From Gemmatimonadota bacterium (GTDB taxonomy: Bacteria > Gemmatimonadota > Gemmatimonadetes > Gemmatimonadales > GWC2-71-9), in NCBI GenBank assembly GCA_003222035.1, contig QHUS01000059.1:32896-96895 (forward strand): 64,000 nucleotides of DNA, written 5' to 3'. Below the pieces are notes generated by a model. That model did no database searches and was not told where the DNA came from. It saw only the letters and a list, made by a program, of their open reading frames with translations. Positions within the stretch are counted from its first letter, which is position 1, and every line of letters begins with the position of its first letter. Both the position numbers and the translations under genes were made by a program. Shown piece by piece: positions 42,398-51,475 of the stretch.

Positions 42398-42891
42398 TGC
42401 TGGTGTGCCTCCACGAACCACAGCCACTTGTCCACGCCGCGCGAGATCTCGGTCAGGATGTCCGCGCTGTCGGCGTCCTCGAGGTCGTTCATCTCCTCGA
42501 TGCCGACTCGCGCCGCGCGCCCGAACGCGGCGAGGGCATCAGACAGCGCCGCCACGTGCTCCGCGCCCGTCGAAAGCGTCAGGGGATAGTCGATGAGGGT
42601 CGAGCGCTCCGCGACCACTCCTACGGTGCCCTCGGCGATGCCCCCCAGCTGCACGATCCGCTCGGCGATGAGATCCACGTACTCCTCGACGTCCTCGTTG
42701 ATCTCGTCGAACAACTTGTGGAGCGCGATGAACGTCGGTCCCTTCACGTTCCAGTGAGCCTGCTTGCACTGGGCCTGCAGGTCGATGCAATCAGCCAGGC
42801 GTTGGTTGAGCAACCCGGCCACCTCGAGTCGCGTGGCCTCGGGCAGGCTGTTCTTCGTGGGGTAAAGCTTCGTGCTTGCGGTGGTGGTCAT
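42394..42891 (-). CDS. dps: Dps-type DNA starvation/ferritin-like protein
   Basis: 165 residues from the ATG 42891. The ferritin-like fold has the Dps ferroxidase motif KQAHWNVKGPTFIALHKLFD, with DEINEDVEEYVDLIAERIVQ and ISRGVDKWLWFVEAHQ. It should store iron and protect DNA from oxidative damage. It is first of the Dps-zinc finger-SYLF run. OxyR- or Fur-type control is common for Dps genes, but no such site was identified here. Confidence 0.9.
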   Translation of the reverse strand: MTTTASTKLYPTKNSLPEATRLEVAGLLNQRLADCIDLQAQCKQAHWNVKGPTFIALHKLFDEINEDVEEYVDLIAERIVQLGGIAEGTVGVVAERSTLIDYPLTLSTGAEHVAALSDALAAFGRAARVGIEEMNDLEDADSADILTEISRGVDKWLWFVEAHQQ

Positions 42892-42949
42892 AACCGTTAC
42901 CTCGCTGAAGGAGCGTGTGCAGGCTTGGTGCAAAAGCGTCGCGGCCGGC

Positions 42950-43936
42950 TCACGTGTTCCCGGGCGTCCGTTCCAGGGCGGCGCGGTCCCAGCGGCCGAG
43001 GTCGGCCGCCGCCCCATACGTGGACTGGACAAAGTCGAGGAGCGCCGCGTCGGGGTCAGAGGCGAGACGGACCGCCTCGTACGGCAGGATGAACTCGCGC
43101 ATGTCCCGATGGTAACGCGCTTCCTGTGGGCGGACGGGATGATCCGCATACCCGGCCGGCTCCGGGTATGCATACGCGTAGAACGCCGGTTCGGCGAGCG
43201 CGCCCCCACCCGGCCAGAACCCGCAGCTCGCGCACTCGTGGGAATAGGCCTCGACCATCACGTAATCGGGACAGTGCGGCGCGCCGCCCGAATGACGCGG
43301 CGCCGGTCGGCCGGAGAATCGCGTCGCGGCCAGATCGAAGCTCCCCCAGAAGAAGTGGACGGGACTCGCCTTGCCGAGGAACTGGCCGCGGAACCGCTTG
43401 AGCACGCGATCGGCCTGGACGAGGATGCGCCAGCAACGGTGGGCGGCGTCGGCGTCGTAGGCGGCGTGCTCCCGGTCCTCGGCGAACGGAATCGCGGTCT
43501 GGACCTCGACCGGCACGGGCATGATCCGGACGTCGATGGCGAGTGAGCGCAGCGTCTCCTGCCAGGCCGCGTAGAAGTCGGCCACTGACTGCGGCACGAG
43601 GGGGATCGCCGCGCTCGCTCCCCGACTGTCGCGCACGTACAGCTGGTGGTCGATGAAGTCGAAATCCGCGGCGAACGTCCGATTGCCGAGCGGCATCGCC
43701 GATGTCGTCAGCCCCCTGGGGGTGACATAGAGCGCCACGTTCCACCAATGGTTCTCCATGGGAGCGAGCGCCAGCCGCGTCTTGCCCACGATCTGCGTCC
43801 ACATATGGAGCGTCGCGTACGTGTCCTGCCACTGGGCGAGCGGCAGCGGCGGCCAGGCGTCGCCTGGCGGCGGCGTCGTGGCGTCGGGGCGGGTTCCCTT
43901 ATAGTCCTTTGCTGCGAAGCCAGGCGAGCGATGCAT
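42950..43936 (-). CDS. DUF5996 family protein
   Basis: 328 residues. The conserved start WPPLPLAQWQDTYATLHMWT and QIVGKTRLALAPMENHWWNV, then YVTPRGLTTSAMPLGNRTFA, and the late block CPDYVMVEAYSHECASCGFW match DUF5996. No signal peptide is seen, and no catalytic role is known. The first about 28 residues are unlike the family and the only upstream start is the ATG 43936. The 189-base gap before it towards PhoD holds no recognisable feature. Confidence 0.8.
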   Translation of the reverse strand: MHRSPGFAAKDYKGTRPDATTPPPGDAWPPLPLAQWQDTYATLHMWTQIVGKTRLALAPMENHWWNVALYVTPRGLTTSAMPLGNRTFAADFDFIDHQLYVRDSRGASAAIPLVPQSVADFYAAWQETLRSLAIDVRIMPVPVEVQTAIPFAEDREHAAYDADAAHRCWRILVQADRVLKRFRGQFLGKASPVHFFWGSFDLAATRFSGRPAPRHSGGAPHCPDYVMVEAYSHECASCGFWPGGGALAEPAFYAYAYPEPAGYADHPVRPQEARYHRDMREFILPYEAVRLASDPDAALLDFVQSTYGAAADLGRWDRAALERTPGNT

Positions 43937-44125
43937 CGGCGACCTCTTTCCAGCCGCGATCCGGGATCACCTTGCACTCGTTGTCGAGTGGTGGGCTCCT
44001 CACTCGGAGAGATAGCTCGGTTTGGTGCCGGGCGGTAGTCAGAGCGACTGGATCGCCCCACCTCGTCGGGCCCGATGCGCCCGGAGGGTTCCTGTCGTCA
44101 ACCGGGAAACGTCTGGCGCGCGGCC

Positions 44126-46231
44126 CTACTCGACGAGCGGCAGCTGACCCTCGACGTCCGTCCGCTCGATGCGCGGCGCCTCGCCGGACCGCCATTGCCG
44201 TACGCAGTGGGTCACGCGATACGCGATCGGCCCGCCGTTGGCGCGTCCGGCGCGGTTGATGGGACGCGGGATGCACACGAACTCGACCGCGAGCTCGTCC
44301 GGGTCGGCGCGCACCACGGCATAGCCGTGCCCTCCGGCGTCCACGAACGACAGGTGCGGGGCCACCTCGGGGTTGCTCGCCGCGATGGCGGACTCGAGGT
44401 GGCCCGTTCGCTGCAACGCGAGGCTCGCGCGCACGCCGTGCATGATCGAGACGTTGATCGCGGGTTGCGCGGGCTCGCGCGTGGAGGGGTCGTACACGGG
44501 GTCGTACACATAGACCGGCCGGAGGGGGTGCTTCCGCGGCACGGTGTACTGCATCGCTTCGAACAGACCCGGCGCGGAGATCGAGCCGGTCACGAACTCC
44601 ACGGCGACGGGCTCGAACGCCTTCGGCGGCAAGCTGGAGGAGAGCACCCCCGCCAGGAACGCATGGCGGTCGCCGCAAATGGTGGCGATGCCGGTGATGC
44701 CGCGCTGCCGGATGAACTCCAGGATCTCACGGCGCTCGTGGCGGTACCCGGACCAGTCGTCATCGCCGAACAGGGCGTAGCCCGTGGTCGGCCAGCGCGG
44801 CCCCAGGGCCCGCGGCAGGTTCTGGAAGTCGGTGCGCCAGTCGAGCATGGCGACCGAGTTGCCCCAGAGCTTCCAGGGCGCCGTGGCCGCGCCGAGTCGG
44901 CCGAGAAACCACGCCTTCTGCGCCGCGCCGAGCATCGATTGGGGCGCCGCTGTCACACGAGGATTCGGGACCTCCTTGCCGCCGAAGCGAATGGTGGGTG
45001 GCGGTTGGCCGTCGTTCATGGCGCGTCCCGCATCGAGCACCTCGGTCACGTCCTCGGAAACGACGGCGGGGAAGTCTGTGGGCCGGAAGGCCGCCGTCTC
45101 GGGGCGGTTGCTCAGGGGCTCCGACCGAAAGCTGCGATTGTCGGTGAGGATAAGCTCGACGTTGCGGCCCCACCGCTGGGAGCGGTGCACCGTGAGGCTC
45201 CCGACGGCCGCGAGGTTTCCCGGCTCCCGGCCCAGTCCGTTCTCGTCGAACTCTAGAAGCGGTGCGTCGGCCACGCGGGGGGGCTGGAATCGGTCGTCGG
45301 CGGGGTCACCCGGTCGCGCCACGCGTGCCGGCTGATACTCGAACCAGGCCTGATTGGCCGCCACTTTGCGCGTCTGTGCCGGGATGGTGCCGGTGCCGAA
45401 GTTCTCCTGGCTCTGCCATCCCTTCCACGAGAATTCGTGATTGTCGGGGACGCACACGAACGGCCACCGCGCTCGCGCGTCCTGCAGGTCCGGGTCCAGC
45501 AGGTACGCGCGATACAACGCGCGGTAGTCGGCCAGCGTGGTCGGCACGTGGAAGTCGCCGTGCTTCTCGCCGTGGGGGTAGCGCACGATGTCACGCAGCC
45601 GACGGGCGTACATGCCCCGCGGGCGATCGGGCGGATACCATACGACCTCGTACACGAAGTCGCCGAGATGGAGGACGAAGTCGAGCTGATCGTCCGGGGC
45701 GCCGCGCGCGTCCTCCCAGATCATCCGGCGATAGGCGTTGCAGGCGCCCTGCTGCACGTTCTGACAGCTGACGAAGGCGAACCGGATGGTGCGAGGGTCG
45801 TCGGAGGACGGTGCGGTCAGGGTGCGGCCGATCCGGCTGCCGAACCCATGCTCATCGATGAAGCGGTACCAGTAGGGACGCGACGGCTGGAGGCCCGCGA
45901 CCAGGACGCGGCACGTCCAATCGCTCTCCGCACTCATCGTCGCATTGGCGATCGCGTAGGGCCGCTGGAATTCCTGATCGAGCGCGACTTCGACCCGCAG
46001 TCGCCGCGCCGTGGTGCCGCGCGTCGGCGGTCGACGGGTCCATAAGATCATGCCGTCGGGCTGCGGGTCTCCCGACGCGACGCCCTGCGGATACGCATCC
46101 CGCCGCTCGCGCCATGCGAGTGTTGGAGGGTACTGGAATCGGGCCGGCCAAGCGAGGGCGGCGCCGAATGCGGCGGCGGCCGCGATCGCCTCCCGGCGCG
46201 TCATCGGGCGGGTCGAGATCGAGTCGCTCAT
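44126..46231 (-). CDS. phoD: Alkaline phosphatase D family protein (PhoD)
   Basis: 701 residues. Tat signal TRREAIAAAAAFGAALAWPA. The N-terminal Ig-like domain has YPQGVASGDPQPDGMILWTR. The catalytic domain has FAFVSCQNVQQGACNAYRRM, DFVLHLGDFVYEVVW, PFVCVPDNHEFSWKGWQ and ATICGDRHAFLAGVL, giving the Asp/His/Cys metal ligands. PhoD hydrolyses phosphodiesters and monoesters outside the cell using calcium and iron. It is longer than the B. subtilis enzyme (about 580) owing to extra C-terminal strands. Pho regulation is expected from the family, but no Pho box was seen. Confidence 0.9.
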   Translation of the reverse strand: MSDSISTRPMTRREAIAAAAAFGAALAWPARFQYPPTLAWRERRDAYPQGVASGDPQPDGMILWTRRPPTRGTTARRLRVEVALDQEFQRPYAIANATMSAESDWTCRVLVAGLQPSRPYWYRFIDEHGFGSRIGRTLTAPSSDDPRTIRFAFVSCQNVQQGACNAYRRMIWEDARGAPDDQLDFVLHLGDFVYEVVWYPPDRPRGMYARRLRDIVRYPHGEKHGDFHVPTTLADYRALYRAYLLDPDLQDARARWPFVCVPDNHEFSWKGWQSQENFGTGTIPAQTRKVAANQAWFEYQPARVARPGDPADDRFQPPRVADAPLLEFDENGLGREPGNLAAVGSLTVHRSQRWGRNVELILTDNRSFRSEPLSNRPETAAFRPTDFPAVVSEDVTEVLDAGRAMNDGQPPPTIRFGGKEVPNPRVTAAPQSMLGAAQKAWFLGRLGAATAPWKLWGNSVAMLDWRTDFQNLPRALGPRWPTTGYALFGDDDWSGYRHERREILEFIRQRGITGIATICGDRHAFLAGVLSSSLPPKAFEPVAVEFVTGSISAPGLFEAMQYTVPRKHPLRPVYVYDPVYDPSTREPAQPAINVSIMHGVRASLALQRTGHLESAIAASNPEVAPHLSFVDAGGHGYAVVRADPDELAVEFVCIPRPINRAGRANGGPIAYRVTHCVRQWRSGEAPRIERTDVEGQLPLVE

Positions 46232-46344
46232 GACGGCGGAAGACTATTGGACCGGATGCCCCTCAGCCAGCGGGTGCCCTCTTGCGTTCCAGACCGCGCT
46301 GGGGGGATATAAGGCCGCGCCCGACCGTCCACAGGAGGAGACAC

Positions 46345-48357
46345 ATGACCGCTGTAGGGGCTTACCGCTCGCTCCTGCTGCCGGCGCTGCTCGTTATGGT
46401 CTATCGGGCCGCCCAGGCGCAGACCGTCGCTCCCGCTCGGGGGGGGGGGGCGGGGGGCGTGACCGCCGCATGGACTCTCAGAATGAAAGGCGATATCCGC
46501 TGGCAGCAGGTCACGCCGGCGGGAATGCTGCTCGTCTCCACCGACGCCGCGCTCGCCGGCGTCGACATCGACGCCGGCCGGGTGGCGTGGGAGAAGACGG
46601 AGCTCGGCGGGCTGCCGGCCGACAGCGTCCGCGTAGTCGAAGGTTCGCTCCTCATGCAGGCCGGGCGGTTGGGCCTGCTCCTGATTTTCGATCCCGTGAC
46701 GGGGGCGGTCGTGTTTGATTCGCGGCAGCTCGGGCTCACGCAGATCGTCACGCGCCGGGTACTGCCGCAGAGCGGCACGCTGCTGGTGCACGGACGGCGC
46801 CCTTCCGGACCGCCGGTCGTCGCGCTGTACGATCTCGTGACGGGCAACCAGCGCTGGGCGAACGAGACACTGTTCGAGCAGACCGAGCCCAAGAAAAAGG
46901 GCCTCGGCGGTCTGATGCAGAACCTGGTGCGTGCCGCGTCCGAGGGCACCGAGCTCGAGGTCCTGCAGGCGGGCCCTGACATGATCGTGGTGAATACCCT
47001 GACGGGCCTGCGGGCGCTGGACGCCCGGACCGGCGCCGTGCGTTGGTCCGCGACGCTCCCCACCGCGCGGTCCGGCAATCCTCCGCGGCACGTGCAGCTG
47101 TACCCATCGGTCGCGAAGGCGGACCGCATCTATGTGAGCTTCGACGATCGCGTCATGGCGTACCGCCTCGCCGATGGGCAAGCCCTGTGGGCCAAGCCCG
47201 CGACGGTGGACGGGCAGATCGGTGATATCGTGCAGCACCCGGCCGGCATCATCATGCTTCCGCAGGGTGCGCCCGAGGGCCAGAGTAGCGGCAGCCGCAA
47301 AGTCATCAACGGCGTAGTGCAGACCGGCCTCAACGTAGCCCGGTATGACGACGGCACGACGATCGCGCAGAAGCCGCTGCACATGCGCGGCAACGTGACC
47401 GACGCGTTGATCACGGGCGATGCCGCGGTGCTGGAGGTAGACGCCGAATCGAAGACGTTTGTGAACGTGCTGGACGTGGGCGCGGCGACCGTGCGCCTGA
47501 AGAAAGATGTGAAGATCAAGGGCCAGCTCGCGTATGCCGAGCTCACGCCGGCCGGGATGCTCTACATTTCGCGCCCCGACGCGGGGACGGACGCCGAGGT
47601 GAACGTCATCGATCTGACGAGCGGCGAGCCGCGCTTCAAGGACGCGATCGAGGGCGGCAAGCGGGCGCCCTTGCCCTATGCGATGGAGGGGCGGACGCTC
47701 TACGTCTACGCGACCCGCGACCGCAAGCTCTACGCGGTCGACCGTGATGCCGGCACGTTCCGCGCGCTCACGGGCGAAATCAAGCTGCAGGGCGACGACG
47801 TGCCGACCACGCTGGAGATCCGGCCGGGTGGCCTCGTGCTGATCTCCTCGCAAAACCTCGTGGTGGTGGGGCGCGACGGGCAGGTAAAGCAGCAGGTGTA
47901 CTATCCGGCTCCTCAGCTACCGGGCCTGTTGCGCGCGTTGTACGCGATGGAATCGGTGCGCGCGGGCCTGTACGGCGCGGCGGCATCGTCGTACGGCGAT
48001 GCATTCGCCCAGATGTCGCGCCAGGCCACCGATACCGCGGCCAAGCGGCTCACGGCGCAAATGGCGACGGCGTACTCGCAGGGTGGGGCTCAGCTCACGG
48101 GATACTCGCACGAGGCCGCAGCGCTCGCCTCGAAGCGCTTCCGCGCGTCGCTCAGCGTGCCGGGATCGGTCTTCATGCTGACGCGCGCCCCCGAGGGGAA
48201 CGGCAACGTGCTGCTGCAGATTGACAAAGAGAGCGCGCAGTCGCGGGCGCGGGTGGATCTCGGCAAGGAGCGCGAGCCGGTGTACGCCGTGGACGACGTC
48301 AGCAACATGCTCTTCTTGCGGACGACGGGAGGGACGCTGGTCGGATATAGGTTGTAA
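46345..48357 (+). CDS. Exported PQQ-like beta-propeller protein
   Basis: 670 residues. The ATG 46345 follows AGGAGGAG. A signal peptide ends AQAQ, followed by a Gly-rich stretch coded by a 12-G run. Propeller repeats of the PQQ/BamB type follow: LVSTDAALAGVDIDAGRVAW, LTGLRALDARTGAVRWSATL, DDRVMAYRLADGQALWAK, RKLYAVDRDAGTFRALTG. No haem or dehydrogenase signature is visible, so a scaffold role is more likely than catalysis. The C-terminal about 180 residues are helical with another short blade. Confidence 0.8.
   Translation: MTAVGAYRSLLLPALLVMVYRAAQAQTVAPARGGGAGGVTAAWTLRMKGDIRWQQVTPAGMLLVSTDAALAGVDIDAGRVAWEKTELGGLPADSVRVVEGSLLMQAGRLGLLLIFDPVTGAVVFDSRQLGLTQIVTRRVLPQSGTLLVHGRRPSGPPVVALYDLVTGNQRWANETLFEQTEPKKKGLGGLMQNLVRAASEGTELEVLQAGPDMIVVNTLTGLRALDARTGAVRWSATLPTARSGNPPRHVQLYPSVAKADRIYVSFDDRVMAYRLADGQALWAKPATVDGQIGDIVQHPAGIIMLPQGAPEGQSSGSRKVINGVVQTGLNVARYDDGTTIAQKPLHMRGNVTDALITGDAAVLEVDAESKTFVNVLDVGAATVRLKKDVKIKGQLAYAELTPAGMLYISRPDAGTDAEVNVIDLTSGEPRFKDAIEGGKRAPLPYAMEGRTLYVYATRDRKLYAVDRDAGTFRALTGEIKLQGDDVPTTLEIRPGGLVLISSQNLVVVGRDGQVKQQVYYPAPQLPGLLRALYAMESVRAGLYGAAASSYGDAFAQMSRQATDTAAKRLTAQMATAYSQGGAQLTGYSHEAAALASKRFRASLSVPGSVFMLTRAPEGNGNVLLQIDKESAQSRARVDLGKEREPVYAVDDVSNMLFLRTTGGTLVGYRL
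46439..46457 (+). repeat. Poly-G tract in the beta-propeller gene
   Basis: A run of 12 G, one C, then 6 G codes the Gly-rich segment just after the signal peptide. It is similar in length and place to the tract in the yfiR-like gene. Slippage would shift the frame before the first blade. Confidence 0.85.
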
Positions 48358-48460
48358 GCGGAGGGAGAGCCAAGCCCTACGGTCGCCTGCGATCGTGGGG
48401 CTTGCCCGTCGCGTCGGGCCGGTTGCGAGAGTCCGCTTCGCATGCCAGAATTGCGAGCGT

Positions 48461-49024
48461 ATGACCGAAGCACGTCCACCCGCATCGCTCTTCGCGAAGC
48501 TCAACGGCTCGTGGCACGAGCCGGCACTCCGCATCTTCATGGCGATCGTGATCTTGCATCTCGCGGAGCACGTCGTCCAGGCGGTTCAGGTGTACGCGTT
48601 GGGGTGGCCGCTGCACCAGGCCCGGGGGTTGCTCGGGCAGGTGTTCCCCTGGCTCGTGCACTCCGAGGTCCTGCACTACGGCTACGCGGTGATCATGCTG
48701 GTGGGTATATGGATCCTGTTGCCCGGCTTCGTGGGTCGTGCGCGCAGCTGGTGGCTCGCGGCCCTGGTGATTCAGTTCTGGCACCACATCGAGCACGCGC
48801 TGCTGCAGGGCCAGGTCATTGTGGGAAGAAATCTGTTGGGATCGCCGGTCCCGACGAGCATCATCCAGCTCTGGATCCCGCGACTGGAGCTGCACCTGTT
48901 CTACAATACCGTCGTGTTCGTTCCGATGGTCGTCGCGATGCTCTATCACCTGTTTCCAGGGGAGTCGGAGCGCAGCGCGATGCGGTGCAGCTGTGCGCTC
49001 CGCCCTGGCACCGCGACCGCGTAG
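48461..49024 (+). CDS. His-rich multi-pass membrane protein of unknown function
   Basis: 187 residues with four likely membrane helices. Histidine/glutamate pairs recur in or near the helices: VILHLAEHVVQAVQV, VHSEVLHYGYAVIML, FWHHIEHALLQGQVIVG, PRLELHLFYNTVVF and AMLYHLFP. This spacing suggests a metal or haem site in the membrane. I do not recognise the family. ATG 48461 is chosen as the first codon with family-like sequence after it. It ends 66 bases before the convergent oxidoreductase gene. Confidence 0.65.
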   Translation: MTEARPPASLFAKLNGSWHEPALRIFMAIVILHLAEHVVQAVQVYALGWPLHQARGLLGQVFPWLVHSEVLHYGYAVIMLVGIWILLPGFVGRARSWWLAALVIQFWHHIEHALLQGQVIVGRNLLGSPVPTSIIQLWIPRLELHLFYNTVVFVPMVVAMLYHLFPGESERSAMRCSCALRPGTATA

Positions 49025-49090
49025 CTGCTTCGCGATCGGGTCGATGCGGAAGTTGAGCCCTCGAGCGTGCGCGAGCCCAGCAGGGTGGTG

Positions 49091-50131
49091 TCAATCCTCC
49101 GCGGAGACGTGGCTCCACGGCAACACGCACCGCTGCCGGCTGCTCGCGACGGCGAGCTCCAGGCCCCGCATCACGTCGAGCGCCTGCTCGGGCGTGACGG
49201 CCAGTTGTGCCTTCCCCAGAATGGCGTCGCGCACGTTCTCGTAGTAATGCGTGAAGCTCGACGCGATGGTCGGAATCGCGCGGGCTCCGTCGGCCGTGGT
49301 GAGGGTTCCGAATCTTTCGCGCGGCTCTTCGTCCCAGTGCGGCGTCCCGGGTGAGCGATCGGCTTTGAGCGCCGCTTCCTGCGGATCGAGTCCATACTTG
49401 ACGAACGAGCCTTGGCTGCCGAGCACGACGAACGTCGGCCGTGGTGCGAGCGCCAGCAGAGACGCTCGCAGGAGCGCGCGCATCCGCGCGTAATACAGCG
49501 TGACGTCGAATGCGTCGTCTACCACCGCACCGGGTCGCTCGCTCCGGATGTCGGCGGAGATCGCCTGCGGAATTCCGAACAAGACCAGCGCCTGATCGAG
49601 CAGGTGCGAGCCGAGGTCGAACCACATACCCGAGCCGGGGTGCGGCTGCTCGCGCCACGCCGTGGGCCTGCGCTCGGCACGGAACCGATCGAAATGGGAC
49701 TCGAAGACCGTGATGTCGCCGAGCACACCCTCCGCGAGCAGCTGCCGCAACGTGACGAAGTCTCCCACATAGCGGCGGTTCTGGAAGGCCGACAGTACAC
49801 GCCGCTGCGCCTTGCCGAGCCGGACCAGCTCCGCGGCCTCCGCCACGGTCGCGGTGAACGGCTTATCGACGACGACGTGGCGCCCGGCCAGGAGGCACTG
49901 CTTCGCGAGGGGGTGATGGGAGGTATTGGGTGTGGCGATCACGACCAGGTCCACCGGCCGGGTGAGCAGGTCGTCGACACTCCGGACAAATTCGACATCG
50001 GCATAGCGCGGATCGGATAGGCCGCTGCGCTGGACGATGGTGGTGAGGTGGAGACCCTCGACCGCGCGAATCACCGGTGCGTGGAAGGTCTTGCCCGCGT
50101 GACCGAAGCCGACGAGGCCGACGTTCAGCAA
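49091..50131 (-). CDS. Gfo/Idh/MocA family oxidoreductase
   Basis: 346 residues. NAD(P)-binding motif VGLVGFGHAGKTFHAPVI at the N-terminus. VVIATPNTSHHPLAKQCLLA and GRHVVVDKPFTATVAEAAEL carry the catalytic Lys of the EKP-type motif (here DKP). SHLLDQALVLFG follows. It is of the YvaA/YdgJ-type branch and probably oxidises a sugar, polyol or inositol-like substrate in the cytoplasm. It begins with TTG directly after the phosphofructokinase stop, so the two genes are one unit. No signal peptide, unlike the GH109 relative in this window. Confidence 0.88.
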   Translation of the reverse strand: MLNVGLVGFGHAGKTFHAPVIRAVEGLHLTTIVQRSGLSDPRYADVEFVRSVDDLLTRPVDLVVIATPNTSHHPLAKQCLLAGRHVVVDKPFTATVAEAAELVRLGKAQRRVLSAFQNRRYVGDFVTLRQLLAEGVLGDITVFESHFDRFRAERRPTAWREQPHPGSGMWFDLGSHLLDQALVLFGIPQAISADIRSERPGAVVDDAFDVTLYYARMRALLRASLLALAPRPTFVVLGSQGSFVKYGLDPQEAALKADRSPGTPHWDEEPRERFGTLTTADGARAIPTIASSFTHYYENVRDAILGKAQLAVTPEQALDVMRGLELAVASSRQRCVLPWSHVSAED

Positions 50132-51316
50132 TCAGTCGCTCGTCATGATGAACAGCGGGGCGCCGTCGAAATTGTAGATCGGTCGCAGCCGATCGGTGTT
50201 GTAGTACTTCTTGACGTCCACCACCTTCTTCTCCGACGTCACGCTCGTGATCGGCACGGTGTCGTAGAACCCCTTGTGAATGCTGACCAGGCGACCGTAC
50301 TGCTTTTTCCCCACCAGCTCGAGGGCGAGGTTGCCGAACACCATCGGGACGATGGAATCGAGTGCGTCGGGATCCCCGGAGCGCACCAGATAGCCGAGGC
50401 GCTGGTTGACGACGTCGATGCGGCGGCCCTTGTTGTACTTGGCAGAGGTTTCCTTCAGTGCCGTGCCGACCTGGTCCCCGATCCCCCCCAGCTTGCGGTG
50501 CCCGAACATGTCCGTTTCCCCACCTTCGAACGTCATGCCGTCCTGCGTGGTGAGGCGCGCGCCCTCCGAGACCAGCACGACCGAATAACGGCTCGGGTTC
50601 TTGTTCCGATCCTGCGTCAGCAGCTCCGCCAGGCGCTCGATGTTGACGGGATGCTCAGGGATGACGCAGCGATCCGCCGCGCCCGCCATGGTCGGCAGCA
50701 GCGCCGTGAACCCGGCGTAGCGCCCGAACACCTCGACGACCAGGAAGCGCTCGTGCGAGCCCGCCGAGGTGCGCAGGCGATGCGCCAGCTCGATGGTGCG
50801 CGTGACGCAGGTGCTGAAGCCGATGCAGTAGTCGGTGCCGTAGACGTCGTTGTCCATCGTTTTGGGTATCGCGACGACGTTCACTCCTTCGTCGTGCAGG
50901 CGCTTGGCGTAGCTCAGCGTATCGTCCCCGCCGATGGGAATCAGCACATCCACCCCGATGTGCTCCAGGTTCTTGAGCACGTCCTTGGTGATGTCGTTGA
51001 TCGGCTGGTCATACCCGGTCAGGTGAGACGGCACGCGCTCGCGCGGCAGGTGGCTCGGCCGCACGCGCGAGGTGTGGAGGAAGGTGCCGCCCGTACGACC
51101 CGCGCGGTTGACTTCGGCCTCCGAAAGCGGGTGCACGTTCTCGCTGTTGTCGGCCTTCGCGTCGCGTATGTAGTCGACCAGCCCACCCCAGCCGTGGCGA
51201 ATCCCGACCACGCCGTAGCCGTCGCGCAACGCGCGAATCGTGATCGCGCGGATGGCGGGATTGAGACCGGGAACGTCTCCGCCCCCGGTCAGAATGGCTA
51301 TCGTGCCTCTCCCCAT
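50132..51316 (-). CDS. 6-phosphofructokinase, pyrophosphate-dependent type
   Basis: 394 residues. The N-terminal nucleotide loop AILTGGGDVPGLNPAIR, the catalytic PKTMDNDVYGTDYCIGF and VEVFGRYAGFTALLP are PFK signatures. The motif GGDDTLSYAK carries Asp where ATP-dependent enzymes have Gly (GGDGS), and the Lys of PKTMDND is present. This pair marks pyrophosphate-using PFKs, so the enzyme is likely reversible and could serve gluconeogenesis as well as glycolysis. It is co-transcribed with the oxidoreductase. Confidence 0.88.
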   Translation of the reverse strand: MGRGTIAILTGGGDVPGLNPAIRAITIRALRDGYGVVGIRHGWGGLVDYIRDAKADNSENVHPLSEAEVNRAGRTGGTFLHTSRVRPSHLPRERVPSHLTGYDQPINDITKDVLKNLEHIGVDVLIPIGGDDTLSYAKRLHDEGVNVVAIPKTMDNDVYGTDYCIGFSTCVTRTIELAHRLRTSAGSHERFLVVEVFGRYAGFTALLPTMAGAADRCVIPEHPVNIERLAELLTQDRNKNPSRYSVVLVSEGARLTTQDGMTFEGGETDMFGHRKLGGIGDQVGTALKETSAKYNKGRRIDVVNQRLGYLVRSGDPDALDSIVPMVFGNLALELVGKKQYGRLVSIHKGFYDTVPITSVTSEKKVVDVKKYYNTDRLRPIYNFDGAPLFIMTSD

Positions 51317-51475
51317 GTCCTCGCCTACCCTCCGACCATGAGTGTATTCGCCTCGCGTCGGCGATTGAGCATCCCCCCACGGTCACGGAATATGAACTGC
51401 ACGCGCGGGCTGGGGAACGAGGCTGCCGGAGATTCTTCTCTAATCGGCCCGGTAGCGTGCCCGCGCCGACCGAGC

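Noticed and set aside
43899..44010. A short minus-strand peptide (VIPDRGWKEVADASLAWLRSK) just before the DUF5996 gene, possibly the tail of a lost hydrolase
   Set aside because: It is too short and the resemblance is vague. It overlaps the DUF5996 start in another frame, so chance is as good an explanation.
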